Of a DNA stretch of 64,000 nt, positions 22,901-33,383 are shown piece after piece. Every line of letters starts with the position of its first letter. The stretch's first letter is position 1. Made by a program: the position numbers and the translations under genes. Source of the stretch: Anaeramoeba flamelloides (Eukaryota; Metamonada; Anaeramoebidae); the NCBI GenBank assembly GCA_027625915.1, contig JANTQA010000029.1, positions 8,060,001 to 8,124,000 of the forward strand. Reading direction: 5' to 3'. A model generated the notes under the pieces. It did not search any database and was not told the origin of the DNA. It saw only the letters and a list, made by a program, of their open reading frames with translations.

Positions 22901-25468
22901 AACTCAACTCCAAAAATTGAAACTTTCAAGATTAAAATACATTTTCAAAGTTATTTTTTTTTTTTCTTTCAATACAAAAGAGTTGAGTTACATTAATAAA
23001 AACATCTTTAGAATTCCAATTTTGAAAAAAAAATTGATAACAAGTTATTGAAAATCAAGAGAAAACTCCCACTTTCAAAAATTCCTTTTTTCAATCCATT
23101 TTTTAAAATTAGAGGCATTTTTCAAGCAATTAAAATGGTTATCAAATATAAAAAAACTAATATTAAAAATTTCAAAATTATTCTAAATTATTAGAGTATT
23201 ACTATATATTATTATGGTATAGACTAATAAAGATCTTTTATCAAGAAATAACCTATATAATTATGTCTGAATAAATGATTATTTTGTCTATTTTTTCTTG
23301 ATTTAATTTACAAACATTAAAATAAAGTTATTTATCGGTTCGATTTGGAAACAATCACTTTGTTATAATACGAATTTGGCCCGGAAGAACGAGAAATATG
23401 ATATTTTTCGAAGCGATATAAGATGATATTAAGAGGAGTTCGAAGAACGGCGATTAATCCCCTTTTAACACTAGAACAATATCATATTTTGAGTCTGGAA
23501 GGAGATTCAAAAAGAGTGATTATAACTGGTGATTTTTGAACAAATGAAAACAATATGAAATGCTATTTATTTTTAGAACCCGAGATTTAACTTAAAAAAC
23601 AAACAAACAAAAACAAACAAATTTAAACAAGTAAAAACCAATTTGTTATTTTCAAATGTTACTTTGAAGAATTTGCTCTTCAAAGAATCTTTAATCTCCC
23701 AATGGAGTTATCGAAAATATTGAAGTTAAATTTTACATTTTCATCATTGGAGACAAAACTTTGTTTAAAATTTCAAGAGATAAACTAGATCGTCCAACTT
23801 TTCAATGAGTCTCTATCCCCCCTTGTATTAATTGCTTGTTAAAAAAATATCCACCAATAATCAAAGATAAAACAAATATCTACCATATAATGAGTTTTAT
23901 TCACCAGGACTAACTTGTACATCCTCTGAAATTTGACATGAAATAGTAAAAACAGATGTTTTTTTTTTTTCTAAAAATTTGTAAATGTGTTTCCTTCACC
24001 TTGTCGAAACTCCTTTTAGAAATTGTTTCTTCTCTCTTTTTCCAAAGAAAAAAAGAAACCAAACGTTTTTTATTTTTTTAATAATGAAACTGATTTTTTT
24101 TGAACCAAAACCAAAAACGCTGTTTGATTTTCATCATTGTTTTTAAACAAAGAAAGAAAATTCATTCAACTTCCAACCTTTAAGGAATAATTGAAGTACC
24201 TTTTTTCTTTTTCTTCTATTAATCAAATAATTGGATTCCTTGAAACAAATTATTTGAATAATGTCGTAAATCCTTGAGATGTGGCGATCTTTTGTGATTT
24301 ATGAGATGAAAAACTCACAAAAAAAATTGGTTAAACTCTTCTAAAATAACTTTAAATAACATTTTTATAGTCAAATTTATTAGTAAAATAACTCTTAATT
24401 CAACAAATTAGAATTGGAAAGAAAAAGATCAGAAAATTTTCAAACTTTGCCTCATAACCTAACGATTTCCGAAAATCTTTCCATAGTGACTACAATCCTA
24501 TCCGAAACTTTTCAGTGTTCTAATCTCTTTCTTATCAGTAGTTTTCTAGAATTATATACTTGTTTTTTTGACAAATAAAAAGTTTGAGTTTTGAAAAAAA
24601 ATATATAGCTTTATTATTTGAACTTTTTTAATAGAAATTAAAAAGATTAATTAACGAGAGTACAAGATAAAAAAAATAATAAAACACGAATATTTCCCCA
24701 AATTTTCTCCCATCCACTCATTCCTTTATTCTTTAGAAAACTTAAAAGAATTGCAATTTGATTTTGAGGATGATCATTTAACAAGAACAATAGTTTCTCA
24801 TGATTTTTTTTTTTTTTTTTTTTTTTTTCCTTTGTATATTTATAATTTAAACATAAATAAAGAAAAATATATATTCACACACTCAAATTATTCGGGATTA
24901 TAAAGAACAAAATTCACAAGCATTAGTCAATTTTGGCCAAACAATTTTAAAATTACAACAAACAGAAACTGATATTCAAGATATTCATAAATTATCGGAA
25001 TTTTTAGAAATGCTCCATCAAATTAAAGATAGAATATGGGAAGAAATTAAATTAAATCATCTTCCCTTTGAAGAAATTCTTTATGAATATTATAAAATTT
25101 CCATTGAAATTTTAAATGCTTATAAAACCAGAAATCAAATATATAACGCCTTGCAAACGGCAATGAAAAATCAAGAAAAAAAAACACAACAATTAGGAAA
25201 AGCAAGAGAAAAGGGATCATCAAATCTAAATAAATTAAGAAGAGACTACGCTAACTCACGAAAATTAAATGACAGTTTAAAACAACAAAATAAAAATGTT
25301 ACTGCAGTTTTAATCGACGAAATGGAAAAAATGAAAAAACAACAAGAAATTCAATTGAAAAAGGGGCTATTGGACTTTGCACTTGCCCAAAAACAAGTCG
25401 CAACTTTTAAAGTTGACAAATGGAAATCTATTGTTTACATTGTTAATAATTTAAACCAAGAAAATTAA
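19381..25468 (+). CDS. PX-BAR sorting nexin (SNX1/Vps5-like)
   Basis: Proposed exons 19381-19485, 19568-20923 and 24863-25468 join in phase 0 to 688 residues. Residues 1-~165 are a Ser/Glu/Lys-rich linker. The PX domain follows: RYKYKISLQSPSV, then RRYKDFIWLRNNL, PTLPGKK and FVEMRRTQLKLLLKRI, carrying the basic and Tyr residues that grip phosphatidylinositol-3-phosphate. A low-complexity Asn/Ser/Glu insert (about 85 residues) lies between two PX strands. Residues from ~460 to the end form a helical BAR domain; the join ...WKNHGNCL/KNIYSHTQIIRDYK... aligns without a gap to the first BAR helix of SNX1. The expected role is membrane bending and cargo retrieval on endosomes, as in retromer or ESCPE. 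Intron 1 is 82 nt but intron 2 is 3,939 nt and repeat-filled. The alternative, two separate genes, is unlikely because neither half is complete alone. Confidence 0.85.
19870..20460 (+). repeat. Coding microsatellites: Ser-Glu and Ser-Asn repeats
   Basis: Two low-complexity tracts lie inside the sorting nexin. At 19870-19925 GAGAGT-type hexamers encode Ser-Glu dipeptides. At 20317-20460 AATAGT-type hexamers encode Ser-Asn dipeptides, placed within the PX fold. Their reading on the other strand gives long open frames that are not genes. Such tracts usually vary in length between strains. Confidence 0.85.
22040..22560 (+). repeat. Dispersed repeat inside the sorting nexin intron
   Basis: Collinear with 52600-53110 over about 500 bp: 'TTCTTGATAATAATTCAATT', 'AAAATTTTCTGATCT', 'TTTTTGATCGAAAAAATTG' and 'GAATTGG(AAA)' blocks in the same order. 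A truncated inverted copy is at 1905-2085. No open frame; family unknown. Confidence 0.65.
22698..22826 (+). other. TPR-like short open frame in the intron
   Basis: An open stretch reads NEDEKIYCIILNYEPDSARY followed by CMLGIKLLQLIKFEKF. The spacing of the Pro, the Leu-Gly pair and the hydrophobics fits one tetratricopeptide repeat. It is preceded by no convincing start and ends in poly-T, so it is at most an exon remnant of another gene inserted in the intron, or chance. Confidence 0.25.
23353..23521. ncRNA. Candidate structured RNA within an intron
   Basis: This less-AT-rich island folds on paper into nested helices. The closing helix is AATCACT (23353-23359) with AGTGATT (23515-23521). 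AAATATGATATT (23394-23405) pairs perfectly with AATATCATATTT (23478-23489). TTAAGAGG (23429-23436) pairs with CCCCTTTTAA (23459-23468). There is a GTTC-GAA-GAAC hairpin (23438-23448) and a 10-bp hairpin with loop GGAAGG (23487-23512). The strand is not certain, since the helices persist on both. The last hairpin faintly recalls the GGAA-capped helix 8 of SRP RNA, but the key A-bulge text is missing, so I do not assign it. A TTTTT follows at 23532 on the plus strand. Confidence 0.4.
23707..23808 (+). other. Coding-like fragment resembling a T1/BTB segment
   Basis: A 33-codon open stretch reads IEVKFYIFIIGDKTLFKISR then DKLDRPTF and stops. The 'GDKTLFKISRDKLDR' portion resembles the start of potassium-channel-tetramerisation (T1) BTB domains. 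No flanking exon could be attached, and an overlapping frame is also open, so this is a weak remnant call. Confidence 0.2.
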
Positions 25469-26889
25469 TTATTTTGACATTTTTTTTACTTCTTTTTCTT
25501 AAATAAAATTATAAAGGATCTCTTCAAGATAAAGATGTTATTAAGATAAAAAAATACCATTTTTTTCTCTTTTCTTCTCTTCTTTTTTTCTTTTTTTTTT
25601 TTTTCGTTTTTTTTATTTTTTTCTTGTTTTTTTTTTTTTCCTTTTTTGATTGTTTTTAAAGAAAATTTATCTTCGACATCCTTACAACCTGAGTTTAAAA
25701 AAATTTTTTTAAGAATAAAAATAAAATATCAATCAACCTTTTTTGTTGATGTGAATATAGCGATTTTTTTTAGAATAGATCTTTGCTATGTTTTATTTAA
25801 AGATTATTGTAATAAAAATAAAAAATACATTTTTTATTTTGTTATGAGATTAGAGTCTATCACAGAGAGGTATAAAATTAAAGTATGTTGCATTTGAAGG
25901 TAAATCACTTTAGCACTCCTTTTTTCCATGCCTTTAAAAAATTGATTAGTAAAACAAACTCTTTTCCAGTCTGAAGTATCCCAGTTGTATTACCGGAAAA
26001 AGAACAAATTTTATGAATTTGATTCATATATTCTTCCCAAAATAAAAAATGAGAATTTTTTTAGAATCTGATCATTTTTTCTAATTTCGTAGAATAATTT
26101 TTTTTGTTTTTTGCTTTTGCTTTTTTCCTTTTTTTTTTTTTACTTTTAACGAATTGAAAAAAAAAAAAAATGAAAATTCCAAATAAACAATAGAAAACTA
26201 AGTTTTTGCAATTTTTTATAAATAGATTTATTTAATAATAAAAAATCTTATTGTCAATAATTTTAATTTCCAAAAGATTTGAGAAATTTTGCACAAGATG
26301 CTCCAATGATATGTTATCCAAATAATTTTTTCTCATTTTACATTTTTTAGAAAATTTATTATTTATTGATGTTTTTTTCTTTCTGAATATACTCTTTAAT
26401 ACCAAGTTCATTATTTCTCTTATTTCAAATTATAAATATGTAGGTTGATTCTTGTAAAAAAAGAATTTTTCATTTTTAACTAGAACCTTTGAATGAAATG
26501 TGGTCTATATTAAATCAAAATATTTCCAAAAAATGGAAAAAAAAAATAAACTTTTTTGAAGTATATATAATATTTATCTTTGACTAAATATTGGAATTAA
26601 AAGATTTAAAAGAGTTATTTCTGAGGTTATAGATATTAAAATTTGAATTACTTATTGTTATTCTTTTGATTTTTAATCTTTTAATTTGAGAATAGAAATT
26701 AAAAATAATTTTCAAGAGAATTTAAACAAGAAAAAGTAGAACAATTAACTCTTTTATAAATATTATATACTTTAATAAATTTAAGAAAGTTGGTAGATTT
26801 TGACATTTTGTAAATATTTTAATTGCTGCTACCTTACCGAAAAAAGGATTTTTTGAGTTTCATCGTATATTGAAAATTTGAAATCTAAA

Positions 26890-27185
26890 GACCATTCGCT
26901 ACTCTATTTGTGAAAAAAAAGACCAACAGAAAGTAATTCAGAGTTGAGTATTTTATTATTAAATATTTTTAATATTTATTTTGATTATTTTTTTATTTTA
27001 TATAAATTTGGTTTTGGATTTAGAAATTTTTTTAGATATTGATGTTTGAAATTTGACCAAGAATATACCAATAAAAGAGACGGGAATGGGGTTGTAATAA
27101 ATGTGTTCTTTTAGAAGACCAAACTTTAAAAGATCACTTTTTCAGATGAATTTGTGGAAATAAGGAATGTAAAAAAAATTCAACT
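26890..27185. repeat. Dispersed repeat, partner at 5610-5930
   Basis: See the 5610-5930 copy: the blocks 'GTAATTCAGAGTTGA', 'TTTTAGAAGACCAAAC' and 'AATTTGTGGAAATAAGGAATG' appear in the same order and orientation. Divergence is substantial. Confidence 0.5.
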
Positions 27186-27486
27186 TATGTCTATTTTCAG
27201 AGATTTGTTTTTATATATCTTTTTTATTTTAGGTATGTATTCTAAAAAGTTATTACGGAATTTTTCTCTTCCCATTTTGTATTTATTATTATTTTAATAA
27301 TAAGAGATAGTTTATTTAGGTTTTATTGAAGTGAATTTGTAAAAAAAAGTCAAAACAATGAATAATATTTAATGTTATTTAATAATATGATAATATTCAT
27401 TTTACGAAAAATAAGTTATAAAATATTCAACCAAAAACTAAGAAAAATATTTATTTGTATAAAATTTTTATAAAAATAACTGTAAT

Positions 27487-27501
27487 AAAAAAATTAAAAA
27501 A
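27487..27501 (-). terminator. Pol III oligo-T terminator of the 5S gene
   Basis: On the minus strand the mature 5S 3' end is followed directly by six T, then AA, then seven T. This is the usual RNA polymerase III stop signal. Confidence 0.75.
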
Positions 27502-27622
27502 GTATTCAGCACCAAGTGTTCGCGAGAGGTTCCCCATCTCACTAACTAGCTTAGCCCTCAATTCGTTGATCTTCTGGGTTCGGAATGTGTCCAGGATTAT
27601 TAAATTGGGTATGGCCGAATAC
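27502..27622 (-). rRNA. 5S ribosomal RNA, single dispersed gene
   Basis: The reverse complement is 121 nt, the standard 5S length. It begins GTATTCGGCCATACC and ends GGTGCTGAATAC, so the first and last nine bases pair as helix I (one G-U). Internally it has TCCGAACCCAGAAG (loop C region) and GATGGGGAACC (helices IV/V), in the expected positions. The gene stands alone rather than in a tandem array or next to other rRNA genes. The internal type 1 Pol III promoter should lie in its second half. An open protein frame crossing it on the plus strand is coincidental. Confidence 0.93.
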
Positions 27623-29402
27623 ATTAATTATTTAAACAGAGTTTATTGAAGACAAATATTATCAATACAATAATTTTTTATTTCATTTTTTTTATTTCAA
27701 CCTTTTCTATCAATACATTATATCAACATAATTAAAAAATAATCTTTCATAAAACAAATTTTGATTATTTTTATCATAAACTAACAACATTCTAAAAAAC
27801 GCACAAATACCTATCACATTAAAACAATAACAAATTCAATTTAAATCAAATTTTAAAATTTAATCCCTCCAAAACAAACAAATCGATTAAAATATATTCA
27901 TTAATTACTATTAAAAACAACAAAATAAAGTTTAATCAGAACCATAAGTGTATGAATTACAAAAATAAAAAACAAAAGTTATATAGTAATACTCACAAAT
28001 ATTATTTTTTAAATAAAAGAATTTTTTTGACACAGTTTTCAGAAAATAAAATTGAACATCTAAAAATCAATTATAAATTGAAGTAAAAATTTTGAAATGT
28101 ATAAATTTTTTTCAAGTTTTTTAATAAATTTACAATTATTCCAAAAAAAAAAAAAAATCAATCAAAATTTAAGATTTTTATAATAAATTAAGTTATTTCC
28201 TATAAAAATACTTTTCCTATCATTTTTTATTTTATTTAGTTGATTATTATCATTTAAAAAATAAGTTTATGAACAGCTTTTTACAAAATCAATTGTTTAG
28301 AAATTCTTTCAAATGATAAACTACTTCTATTTAATATCTTATATTTTTTCGAAACTTTTATAGAATAAGAAATAATTTTATAAAAAAAAATAAAATTTAA
28401 AGAGTAGATAAAACTTTTAATCGTAGAATTATTTATTTATAATTCTGTTTTTTGTTTTTTTTTTTAAAATCTAAATGACAGATAATCATTTCTAAATTAG
28501 AATTTAGCAATCGACTAATTAAAATAATTTTTGATTAAAGTAATTAAAATTAATTATTTTTTCAATTCATTACAAAATAATGACTAGATAAATTTCATTA
28601 ATACACAAAAATACTAGTTGATAAAAAATGTATTTTTCAAAGAAAAAAAAATTGACATTTTTTTTGTGTGGTGAAATCAATTTGATTAAAAATAAATAAT
28701 AAAAAAAATTATTTTACTAATTTTTTAGGTTATTTCTTTTCTACTTGGCAATTGATTTTTCAAAAGTTATGTTACACCATTAATATTCATTATTATGCTT
28801 CACTTTTCTGCCTTCTTTAACCCACTGGACTGTAATTTAAATTATTTTCTATTTTTTTGTTTATCTTATCTGTTTTTTCTTCTTAAGAAAATGGGGGTAA
28901 TAATAACTCTTAAATTATTCATCAAAAAAAAGTTGAATATTATTTTGATAAATAAATGACCGATACTATTTGTAAGGTATTTTCTCTCAAGAACTATTAT
29001 ATAAATTTTTTTTTGTTTGAATTTCCCCATTAAAATTCACAATAAAAAATCTTTAATTCCCCTATTTTCAAGATCAGTTGAAAATGAACTTTAAATCGAC
29101 AAAATTAAAATTTTGAACAATTGTTTGAAAATAGTAACCCAATTAGTAAAAAAATACTTGAAAATGAGAGATACCATGTTTACATTTGTGTAATATCTAA
29201 ACATAAATTAACATTTAAAATCGGAAAATTTTATAAAGTAATCTCCTTCAATAATTTCCAATAAAAAAAAAGTCTATGAAATACAAAATAACAAAAAATA
29301 ACAAAAAATTGCAAAAAATAACAAAAAATAACAATAAATAAAGGAATCATATTTTCAAAAATAAATAGAAATTTGAATAAAATGATCAATTTCTTTAAAC
29401 TT
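27623..29402. other. Intergenic region, little structure
   Basis: A/T-rich DNA with no supported gene. It ends in a short tandem array of AACAAAAAAT-like units (29285-29335) just beyond the 3' end of the RCC1-BTB gene. I see nothing else in it. Confidence 0.55.
29285..29335. repeat. Short tandem repeat (AATAACAAAA units)
   Basis: About five copies of an 10-11 bp unit reading ACAAAAAATA, one with TTGC in place of TAAC. It lies downstream of the stop codon of the minus-strand RCC1-BTB gene and may be in its 3' UTR. Confidence 0.75.
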
Positions 29403-30598
29403 TTATTTATTTAAATATTTATTTTCAAAGTCTAAAATTGTTTGATAAATTGATGTTGCTTTGTTTAATTGGTAATAATCTCTAACATCTTCAAATTGAG
29501 ATTTTAAAAAATCAATGTCATCATTTTCATTTATTTCAAATACATCGGTATATAAATATTTCATGAATTTTTGCATGGAAAGGACCGATTTGTTGGAATA
29601 ATCACTAACACATTCCATATTTTGAGAAATAGTCTTAAACATTTCTAAAAACATCCCACATCGAGCCTGTAATAATATTTTATGCACTTTTATATGTGAA
29701 ATTTTTTTCTTGTTTTTGATTACACAGATTGCGAAATCCTTTTGATCTTCCTGGCTGTAAAGTGAGGAAATGCTTTTTAATAAAGTGCGTTCAGAGGGGC
29801 TGTTAATACCAAAATCTGCGCAAATCGTGTTGATTAATTCGTTATCAATGATCTGGCCAGAGTATATCCATTGTAAGTAGTCATAAACTTGGTTTTTTGG
29901 ATATTGCTTTAAGATATCTGTAATTTGTTTAAGATCTTGGTTCCCGGTCCGAAGTTTTAAAATGAATGAATGGACTGGAATATCTTGAATCTTGTAATCG
30001 GCCAATTCCTGTGATTTGAAAAAATTCAGAAAATCTTCTTCAATTAAACTAAAACTTTGGAGAATTGAACAATTGAAATTGTGGCCGACACATATCTTGG
30101 AAAAAGGGAAATTGCCCATATTGAAATCCAACTTAAATATGGTTTGCCCAAGTTTTTTAAATTTTGTATGGACTCTTGATCCAAAGCAATAAAATTCACC
30201 ACTTTTAGTGACAACTAACGAATACAAATGACCGCATCCAATTTTGATAACATTTTTCAAGGGCTTAATTTTCTTAAATGAGTGTAAAGTTGTTTCTTGC
30301 CCATTAAATAGACAACCACCTGTCGAATATAAATCACCGTCTGTTGTAAGCGCTAATGAATGAAGAAAGCTTGTTTTAATCGTTTTTAATTTTGATGTGT
30401 CGAAGGGTAAAGTGATTTTTCTGCGTGTTATTAAAACTAAATTCCCTTTATTTGAACCCAAACATCCATTCACATTACTATTATTATTAAATTCAAATAT
30501 TATATTCAAAAATTGAAAATGGAAAAGGAAAATTAATTTTTTTTAAAACTAAACCATTTTCCATCCAAAGGTGCCCAATTGTGATGAGTGAATTGCAT
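29403..30598 (-). CDS. RCC1-repeat protein with two BTB domains
   Basis: The main exon is 30477 down to 29403. A short first exon is proposed at 30598-30555, with a 77-nt GT-AG intron that restores frame; total 372 residues. RCC1 blades occupy about residues 15-160 (SLALTTDGDLYSTGG, GCGHLYSLVVTKSGEFYCFG, ICVGHNFNCSIL). A first, shortened BTB domain follows (VHSFILKLRTGN ... YDYLQWIYSGQI). Then comes a second BTB (FAICVIKNKKKISHIKVHKI ... YLYTDVFEI). RCC1-BTB proteins of this shape are thought to be adaptors, possibly for cullin-3 ubiquitin ligases; that is family knowledge, not shown here. The start is the weak point: no ATG lies in frame in the main exon, and the intron region also reads IIFEFNNNSNVNGCLG, which looks like a first RCC1 strand. 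Residues 1-15 should be treated as provisional. Confidence 0.75.
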
Positions 30599-30795
30599 TG
30601 CGTTAAAGGGCTTGAATGGATATTATAAGAAAAATTTTATTTTGGAATTTTCAAAATTGAAATCATTTTTTAATCATTTTTATTGATTTTTACTTTTTTT
30701 TTTTTTTTCCGATTTTTTTTTAGCACCTAATACATTTACAAATTTTAATTTTTACGGGATCAGTCTTCTCCTACAACAAGGCAAAATTTTAAAAT

Positions 30796-32810
30796 CTGTT
30801 ATTGGTGGTATTCTCTACTTACAAATTTTGTAGATGCCAAGTGTCAAAAAAGTCTGATCGACTCAGAAAGCCATAAAAGAAAATTAGTATAGTGAGATCA
30901 ATTTTTTTTTTCCATTTTTTCCGAAAAAGAAAACAATTAAATTCATTTTATTTCTCACATTATAACATGATTTTGCCCCGTTTATTGCCATTTTGATCAT
31001 TATTAGACTATAACAAGTCTTTGTTATCAGTAATATTATTATAAAGATTTTTTTTCTTTTTTGAGATGATACTTTTGGTTAACCAAAAAAAAAAAATGAT
31101 ATATTAAAACGGATTAAAAAATAATTGTATTTTTTTAAGAAGGATGGTTATAATAATTAAAGTTTTAAAGTCATTTAAAAATTTTACCATTAATTTTGTT
31201 TATGTTTTAAGGGACTAGTATATATTAAAATTTTTTAGGTAAATTTAATAGAGATTTAGAATTTTTTTGCCAATTACTTCGATTTGAAATCAAAGTGAAA
31301 AACTTCTTTGTAAAGTAATGAAATCTCGATAAATGACATTCATTAAATGTAGTTATTGTTTTTATAGAAATAAAAAAATTTTCAATTTTTTCACTTTCTT
31401 GAAAGTTTCTTTTTTTCAACTTGTCGCAAAAATACAAAAAATAAAAAAAAAATAGGAGCAAGAAAGCAAAACCTTGTTGTGTTTGTGGTAGAAGTACAAA
31501 AAATAGTTTGAATTATAAACCTGAAAAGGTTTTTTTTTGGATTCGCATGAAAAACAGTTTGATTCAAAAAAAATATACAATATATGCTTTACTCAAAATA
31601 AAAGATTTGTTTCTTTTCCTTGTACCATTCTTTTTTTTTTTGATGAATCTACTTTTTGAATTTACACTCTTTTGTTTTTCTTGAATTTGAAGTTTTTTTA
31701 AGTATTCCCAAATTACCATTCCAAAAGTTTTTGTCAGAGTCAAAAAAAATCAAAGAAAAGAATAAGAACTATTTTTTTAAAAAGCAATTATTGATAAAAC
31801 AAATTGAGTTCTTTATAGAGTCAAGTTGGATGAATAGAAGTGAAAAAGAAAATATTCACCAGTTTTAAATTATTTTTTAGTTTTTAAAAACGAGAATAAA
31901 TATTATTTTTGAGAAAATAATTAAATCCATAATTAATCAAAAAATTCTCATCCGTTAAAGATCTTTTTTAAAAAAAAAATTTTAAAATACACTTTTTTTG
32001 ACAGAATTTTGAAATTTTTTTAAAAAAAATAAGAACTAAAAGTTCTTACATTGAAAAAACCTGTCTATTTTCAATTTTAAACATATTTCCTAAATAAGGA
32101 TTCTTTATTTAGAAATTGGTCAAAAAAAAATTAATGGAGACTAGTCCCTTAAGATGAAATTCGATTTTTGAAAATAAAATTTTCTTGAAGGTATTTGGGT
32201 ATTTTGGGAATTTTATCATCAAAATTCAAAATCAATTTTTTTTTCTGCCAAAAATGATTTGAATTGTTATAAGGATTCTTGTGAATAAAACCAAACAATT
32301 TGTTAAAAAAATTTTTCTTGTAATTTTTTTTCATTTTTTGAAAATCAGTAAAAAATTTTATTAAAACATTAAAGAAAAAAAAAAAATTTGCATAATAGAT
32401 CTCAATTTAATTGATAAACTGTTGTTAGGCTTCTACCAAATATTCATTAATTGAATCACCTATACCACAATTAGTTTTATGGTCGAGATTTGAATTGAAA
32501 TATTAATCAAAGAAAAAGAAACCAAATAAAAAATTTTACTTTCGAAATCAAGACTTTCCAACATAAAATGAAAAATAGGTTTTCATATTTTCAAGAATTA
32601 ATTTTATTCTTAAACAAAATAATAGGTTATTTTTTTTGGTTTTATATCGGAAACATTTAAATTTTAGAATTTCAAATGAGAGACTCAAATCAATAAATTG
32701 TTTAAGTGAGGTTAACTCATCCATTTCATAAGTCGAAACACAAATTACAAAAAAAAAAAAATTGAAGATCTTGAAAAGATTTCATTTTATTTTCAAAAAT
32801 GACTACTCCC
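30796..32810. repeat. 1.07-kb dispersed repeat, copy B (interrupted)
   Basis: Collinear with 14421-15490 on both sides of the insertion at 31211-32148. Subtracting the insertion and one TTAA leaves about 1,073 bp, matching copy A. Divergence between copies is moderate, so the duplication is older than the insertion. Confidence 0.75.
31211..32148. mobile_element. 938-bp TTAA-flanked element (piggyBac-like ends)
   Basis: It is bounded by TTAA at 31207-31210 and again at 32149-32152. The ends are inverted: GGGACTAGT inward from the left and ACTAGTCCC at the right, with looser similarity for about 27 bp. TTAA duplication is the hallmark of piggyBac-type transposons, though the first bases differ from the usual CCC start. 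Internal open frames are short and show no transposase motif, so it looks non-autonomous. The empty site is preserved at 14827-14830. Confidence 0.8.
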
Positions 32811-33129
32811 TTGGCATTTTTTCTTTTTCGATTTTTTTTTGATAATACTTAATTCATTTTGCCAAATCTTTTTTTTTTGATTTCGAGATCAAGAGTCACT
32901 TGGTAAAAAAGTGTTATTCTAATTTTATTGAAAGGGCGAAAATGATTGTTGAGAAATCATATTGTTTTCTATTAGAATTTTATTTGGATTTTCAATTGAA
33001 TATCAAAAATAGACATTATTGTTTTTCCAATGATCTTGAAGAATTTTAGTTTTACAATTTTTAAGAAAATTTATTAATTTTTTAGTTTTATTCCATAATG
33101 GACATCAACGATCCTTTTATGTGTTCATT

Positions 33130-33240
33130 ATTCTACTTATTTCTTATTTGTTATTCAAAGGTCAATGATAAAAAATAATTGATATTTTGAAAAAAAAGTT
33201 TTTCCCTATAACTGATACAAAGTTTACCATTTTACATCTA
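33130..33240. repeat. Short dispersed repeat, partner at 6870-6980
   Basis: Contains 'TTATTCTACTTATTTCTTAT' followed by 'AAAATAATTGATAT' and 'ACTGATACAAAGTTTA', the same order as at 6.87-6.98 kb. Confidence 0.4.
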
Positions 33241-33383
33241 AATTAAAATATTATTCATAAATTTTTATTAATTATATGAATAATTTTTCAATTTTAAGTG
33301 TGTATATTTCCTTAACTAATAACAGAGACATCGAAATTAATATAAAAAAAAATAGCCAGTGTTAAAATATTCTAATAAAATAA

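Larger units (their letters stand above)
20924..24862 (+). other. Giant intron of the sorting nexin gene
   Basis: The donor is TTA/GTAATT at 20923-20925; the acceptor is AAATAAAG/ before 24863, after a long poly-T tract. At 3.9 kb it is more than ten times the length of most other introns here. It contains a dispersed repeat (22040-22560) shared with the BEACH gene's giant intron, a TPR-like short frame (22698-22826), a structured element (23353-23521) and a second coding-like fragment (23707-23808). The rest is A/T-rich filler. Confidence 0.7.
25469..27501. other. Intergenic region between sorting nexin and 5S rRNA
   Basis: Poly-T and poly-A rich. It holds one dispersed repeat (26890-27185). 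Open frames such as the one spanning about 25646-25897 show no recognisable motif. The 5S terminator is at the right end. Confidence 0.55.

Noticed and set aside
23337-23343. GGTTCGA resembling a tRNA T-loop
   Set aside because: No acceptor stem, D-arm or anticodon arm can be drawn around it; chance match.
28796-28960. ATG-initiated frame starting MLHFSAFFNPLDC
   Set aside because: Only the first dozen codons look unbiased; the rest is A/T-run peptide and no motif is present.
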